The notes under the pieces: model-generated
The model's database searches: none
What the model was told of the DNA's origin: nothing
Seen by the model: the letters and a program-made list of their open reading frames with translations, nothing else
In this document: positions 60,306 through 64,000 of the stretch, piece after piece
Layout: each line of letters starts with the position of its first letter
Position numbering within the stretch: the first letter of the stretch is position 1
From: Neoceratodus forsteri
Taxonomy: Eukaryota > Chordata > Ceratodontiformes > Ceratodontidae
Assembly: GCA_016271365.2 (NCBI GenBank)
Contig: CM057454.1
Coordinates: 1,165,438,055-1,165,502,054 of the forward strand
Reading direction: 5' to 3'
DNA length: 64,000 nucleotides
Program-made: the position numbers and the translations under genes

Positions 60306-62945
60306 ATTACATATGAACATATGAAAATGCCAGCAGAAGCAGGCCTTATGGTCTATCTGGTCTACTCAATTTTGCAGCTAGCCCCTCAGCTTACAGCTGC
60401 TCCACCCTCCTCACCCCTCTTCATCACAACCCCCCACCCTGTCCCAACCCCTCTTAAAGCCATCCACTGTTCAACAGAATAACACCTCCTCCAGCACAGC
60501 ATTCCATCTGTCCACCACCCGTTCAGTGAAAAAATGTCTCCTGATTTACCTCTTGAATCTTACCCCCTCAGCTGTTGCCCACTCATATCCCTCTCTCTTG
60601 TAGGCTGGAAAACCCCTTCTGTAGTAGCCTTTATTTATCCCCTTAAGGTACTGTATTTAAAGGTTTCAGTCATATCCTCCCTATCACTCCTCTCCTCCAG
60701 GGAGAACATGTTCAGCTCACCCAATCTGTCCCCATAGGCCTTTTCCATCCAAACCCTGGATCATCTTGGTCACCCTCCATTGCACCCCCTCCAACAATTT
60801 GATGTCCTTCTTTGGGAATGAATGCCAGTACTGCATGCAGTACAGCCTGACCAGAGATCTGTACATGGGGAAGATCACCTCTCTATTTCTGGAGGTGATT
60901 CCCCTTACTATGCACCCCATCATCCTGTTGGCTTTTGTTGCCATCTTCCTGCACTGAGCTGCATCCCTCCCAGCTGATAGCTCCTCCCCTGGTTCCTAGC
61001 TCCAAAATGCAGTACCTTGCACTTTTTGGCATTGAACCCTAGCTACCATGTTTCCGACCAATCCTGTAGTTTGGTAAGGTCCTCCTGCAGCCCCTTCCAC
61101 CCTCCGATGTCATCTACCACAGCTCCCATCTTCATATCATCAGTGAATAGACTGATCCTACTCTGGATCCCATGTGAGATATGAGCTATGTATTTCCTAA
61201 ACAGCACTGATCACAGTACCCATCCCTGTGGCACCCTGCTCATCACTTCCCTGGGTGATGAGAATCCCCCCACCACCACATTCTACTGCCTTCCATTCAG
61301 CCAGCTGATGATCCATCTGACTGTCTTCATTCCCACCCATAAGTACTTCAGCCCCCCAGCCTCTGATACGGCATGGAATCAAAGGCCTTGCTGAAGTCCA
61401 AGTACAGGACATCCACTGCATCCCCCCATCTAGGTCCCTGGTCATCCAGTCAGAATATTCAATTAGATTTGTCTGGCAGAATCTGCCTGAGACAGACCTG
61501 TGTTGTTGGCTGTCCTGGAGACCATTCTCCTCCAAAAAGGTCACTAGCCTCTCTTTTAGGATTGCTTTCATGAGCTTCCCCACAATTGATGTGAGGCTCA
61601 CTGATCTGTAGTTGCCTGGTTCATCCCTAGGGTAGCTTTTGTGAAGGGGCACCACATGTGCCATCCTCCAGTTTTGTGGTATGCATCCTGTGTCCAGGGA
61701 GGTATTGACCAGATCAGCCAGTGGTCCTGCCAGAATCTCCGCCAACTCCCTGAGTACCATAGGATGAATGATGTCTGGTCCCAGTGCTTTGTTTACCCTC
61801 AATGCCCTTAATCCTTCCAAAACCCTGTCCTCTGTAATACCTACATCAGTCACCCTCCTCCCACTACCCACTCCACCACTCCCTTGGGGTATGTGCTGCC
61901 CTTTCTTCTTCATTAACACAGATCAGAAGTATTCATTTAATGCCTCTGCCTGATCCACCTCCTTCTCCACCTATCCTCTGTCCATCCTACTCCTCACAAT
62001 CTGGTCCTTGTTCTTTCATCTTTCTCTAATGTATATGAAGAAGTCCTTTTCGCCTTCCTTAATACCATTTGCCAATCTTAGCTCTCTTGAAGCCTTGGCC
62101 ACCATGACAAGCCTGGTAGCCTTCCTGAACTTCTTCATATACTCATCCTTGTGGACCCCTCCTCCTGATGTTTTAAGTTTTCAGAATGCCTTCCTCTTGG
62201 CTCTCACCTCCTCCACAACCTCTCGAGTCAACCAACTGGGCTTCTTTGCCCTCCTCTTCTTACTCCATGTATTTATGCAAGTCCCATTAGCCTCTGTCAG
62301 ACCTTTTTTAATAATATCCCATTTTTGACTGCCATCCATGTCTGGTTGAATTTCCACCAGATACCTATCCCAAATTTTCCCCATCCTTTTAAAGTCCACC
62401 CTTTTAAAGTCAATCACCTTGGTCCCCGTACCCCCTTTATCCCTATCCAGATTGAGTATGAACCACACCAAGTGATTGTCACTCACAGCCAGAGGGTTCT
62501 CCACCACCAGTTCTCTTACAGCCTCTTCATTTGAAAGTACCAGGTCCAGCATCCTCTCCAATCTAGTCAGCTCATGTACCAACTGCACCAGGAAGCTATC
62601 CTGAAATGCATTTAGTATGACCTGTCCCTTGCACTTGTGGTGGTTGGATTGCTCCAATCCACCCCAGGTAGGTTGAAGTCCCCCACCACCGCTGTGTTCC
62701 CCTTCCTACAGACCCTTCTGATTTGCTCAGCTAGCTCTCCATCCAGGTCATTCCATTGTGCTGGTGGTTTGTATTCTACCCCCATCCTCTGCGTCCTACC
62801 TTTCAAGATCTTAAACTGCATCGATATGGCCTCTGTTCTGCCTTCCTCCCTTATACACCTTATCCCTGTCCCATATATAGAATGCCACACCCCCATTTCC
62901 ACTTAGTCCTATCCTTCCTGAATATTCTATACCCTGGGATCATCA
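60306..62945 (-). mobile_element. CR1 LINE, 5'-truncated in endonuclease, distinct 3' end
   Basis: Coding order is endonuclease (62902-62612), linker (62657-62181), RT (61919-60960), C-terminus (60944-60717), 3' UTR ending at 60306 with CATATGTTCATATG (minus strand). The tail word CATATGTT differs from the ATTCTATGTTTCTATG tail of the other CR1 copies, so this is another subfamily. The 5' cut is at about 62945. Confidence 0.88.
60717..62902 (-). pseudogene. CR1 ORF2 remnants (EN, RT, C-terminus)
   Basis: Endonuclease: GVEYKPPAQWNDLDGELAEQ, NTAVVGDFNLPGVDWSN; then RLERMLDLVLSNEEAVREL and LAVSDNHLVWF (SDN for the usual SDH). Linker: KRRAKKPSWLTREVVEEVRA KRKAF. RT (61919-61197): ALRVNKALGPDIIHPMVLRE LAE, CIPQNWRMAHVVPLHKSYP, CQTNLIEYSDWMTRDLDGG. 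The catalytic LDFSKAFD block is frame-shifted (near 61390). C-terminus: MMGCIVRGITSRNREVIFPM and VTKMIQGLDGKG. Many lesions are present. The RT differs from the other CR1s (Gly-Pro-Asp-Ile for Gly-Pro-Asp-Gly). Confidence 0.85.
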
Positions 62946-64000
62946 TATCCCAGTACTGGTACTGGGTAACTATTACAGTATGCACTGCAAGCCCATTGGT
63001 CCACAATGTGGACCAGTGTGCTTATAGCTGGTACTGTAAGCTGCCATTTAGCGGGCAGCCACAAAGGTATGTGGGTGGGTTTGCTGCTACCCACTGATGA
63101 TGGGGGGACTGGGAGGGCAGAGAGCCTGTGTGAGTGGAGGGTGCCACTGGACCACCAGGGACATATTTACATTGCTGTTAGGGGTGATTGGGGATACGGG
63201 CAGGGCGGGAGTTACCACTAGACTACCAGGGAATGTTAAATATTATTTTATGGGGACTGCAGCTACAGGCAGGTGGGGGCTTCCACTAGACTGCCAGAAC
63301 ATATTAAATATTACTTTATGCAGATAGCAGCTACAGGCAGGAGGGATTCCACTAGACTACCAGGGATTGTTAAATATTATTTTACAGGGATCACAGTTAC
63401 AGGCGGGTTGGGGGGGTTCAAATAGACTACCAAGGAATGTTAAATATTACAGTACTTTATGTGGATCACAGCTACAAATGGGGTGGGGGGCTCCACTAGG
63501 CTACCAGGGAAAGTTAAATATTAGTTTATGGGGATCACAGCTACAGAAGGGTTGGGGGAACCACTAGACTACCAGTGCATAATGAAAATGTTATTGCATG
63601 GTGATCAGGCTACGGGGATGGAGAGGGGTACCACTAGACTACCAGGGCTATAAATTATTTAGTTTCAGCCATTGGGGCTACAGGGAGAGAGAGGGGGTCC
63701 ACTAGACCACTAGGGAAGATATGGGTGCTTCTGTACAATGTGCTGGGTGGGTGGCCACCCATGGCTGATGACTACTGTGTTGTGCCTTGCAGTACAGCAG
63801 CTGACCTGTGGGTGACCAGCATTTGAGCCATTTTTTGCAGACACATCTTTGAGCCTAGATATGTGGCAGATCCCAGGGTTGTGCAGGTATATGCACCGCA
63901 CATCCCAGGCTGAATATTGGGATGTGCCACATGTGCATGGGCACTCCACCAGGGGATGTATGGCATACATTATCTTTGTACTCTAGTGCATCAGGACTTG
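62946..64000. mobile_element. Harbinger-like MITE, third copy (right half, runs to window end)
   Basis: It starts near the element centre (CCCATTGGTCCACAATG; GCCATTTAGCGGGCAGCC), then a minisatellite of 75-85 bp units with CACTAGACTACCAGGGA-TGTTAAATATTA (63125-63720). The right subterminal block follows: GTTGTGCAGGTATATGCACC, GGCTGAATATTGGGATGTGC, GCATGGGCACTCCACCAGGG, matching 45900-46010. The terminal GAATATCTGGCCC is not reached. Frames inside are repeat shadows. Confidence 0.75.

Overview
The window reads as intergenic DNA from a large, repeat-rich non-mammalian vertebrate genome. CR1, L2, Tx1-type L1, Penelope, Gmr1-like Gypsy, Tigger/pogo and hAT/Harbinger-like elements occur together. 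That mix fits an amphibian such as a caecilian, a tuatara, a turtle or a similar lineage; the sequence alone does not settle which. I found no host protein-coding gene, no intact tRNA or rRNA gene, and no bacterial features. Nearly every recognisable coding segment belongs to a transposable element, and only the Tigger transposase is uninterrupted.

Layout. 1-5.58 kb: a Tigger/pogo element on the minus strand with an intact 533-aa transposase between two internal minisatellites; its left end lies outside the window. 5.6-10 kb: LINE 3' ends, a foldback repeat, a perfect 37-bp-arm hairpin and CA-bearing repeats. 10-13.2 kb: a Penelope-like element (minus) with RT and GIY-YIG remnants. 13.2-20.4 kb: dispersed non-coding repeats, a Harbinger-like MITE fragment, and a mirror-symmetric block centred near 18.7 kb that carries a hammerhead-like core. 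20.4-27.4 kb: Gypsy element A (minus), with integrase before reverse transcriptase (Gmr1-type order) and a SCAN-like capsid, split by a CR1. 27.5-29.8 kb: foldback repeats with a nested hAT MITE that has a perfect 8-bp duplication. 29.9-36.2 kb: a Tx1-type L1 (plus) with tandem repeats in its 3' UTR, abutting a tRNA-derived SINE. 37.3-47.0 kb: Gypsy element B (minus, also Gmr1 order), split by a hAT MITE, a nearly full-length CR1 (plus) and a Harbinger-like MITE. 47.7-48.6 kb: a 297-bp tandem repeat. 49.65-55.66 kb: an L2-type LINE (minus) broken by three insertions, one a foldback with 515-bp arms. 56-60 kb: tRNA-headed SINE-like repeats. 60.3-62.95 kb: a 5'-truncated CR1 (minus). 62.95-64 kb: part of a third Harbinger-like MITE copy.

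The elements do not form an operon or pathway. The useful relations are nesting order (old Gypsy and L2 hosts; younger CR1, MITE and foldback inserts) and shared modules. The same minisatellite core sits inside both a hAT-type and Harbinger-type MITEs, and hammerhead/Penelope-like termini recur in three contexts. Tandem repeats have expanded inside transposons (Tigger, Tx1 3' UTR, MITEs) more often than between them.
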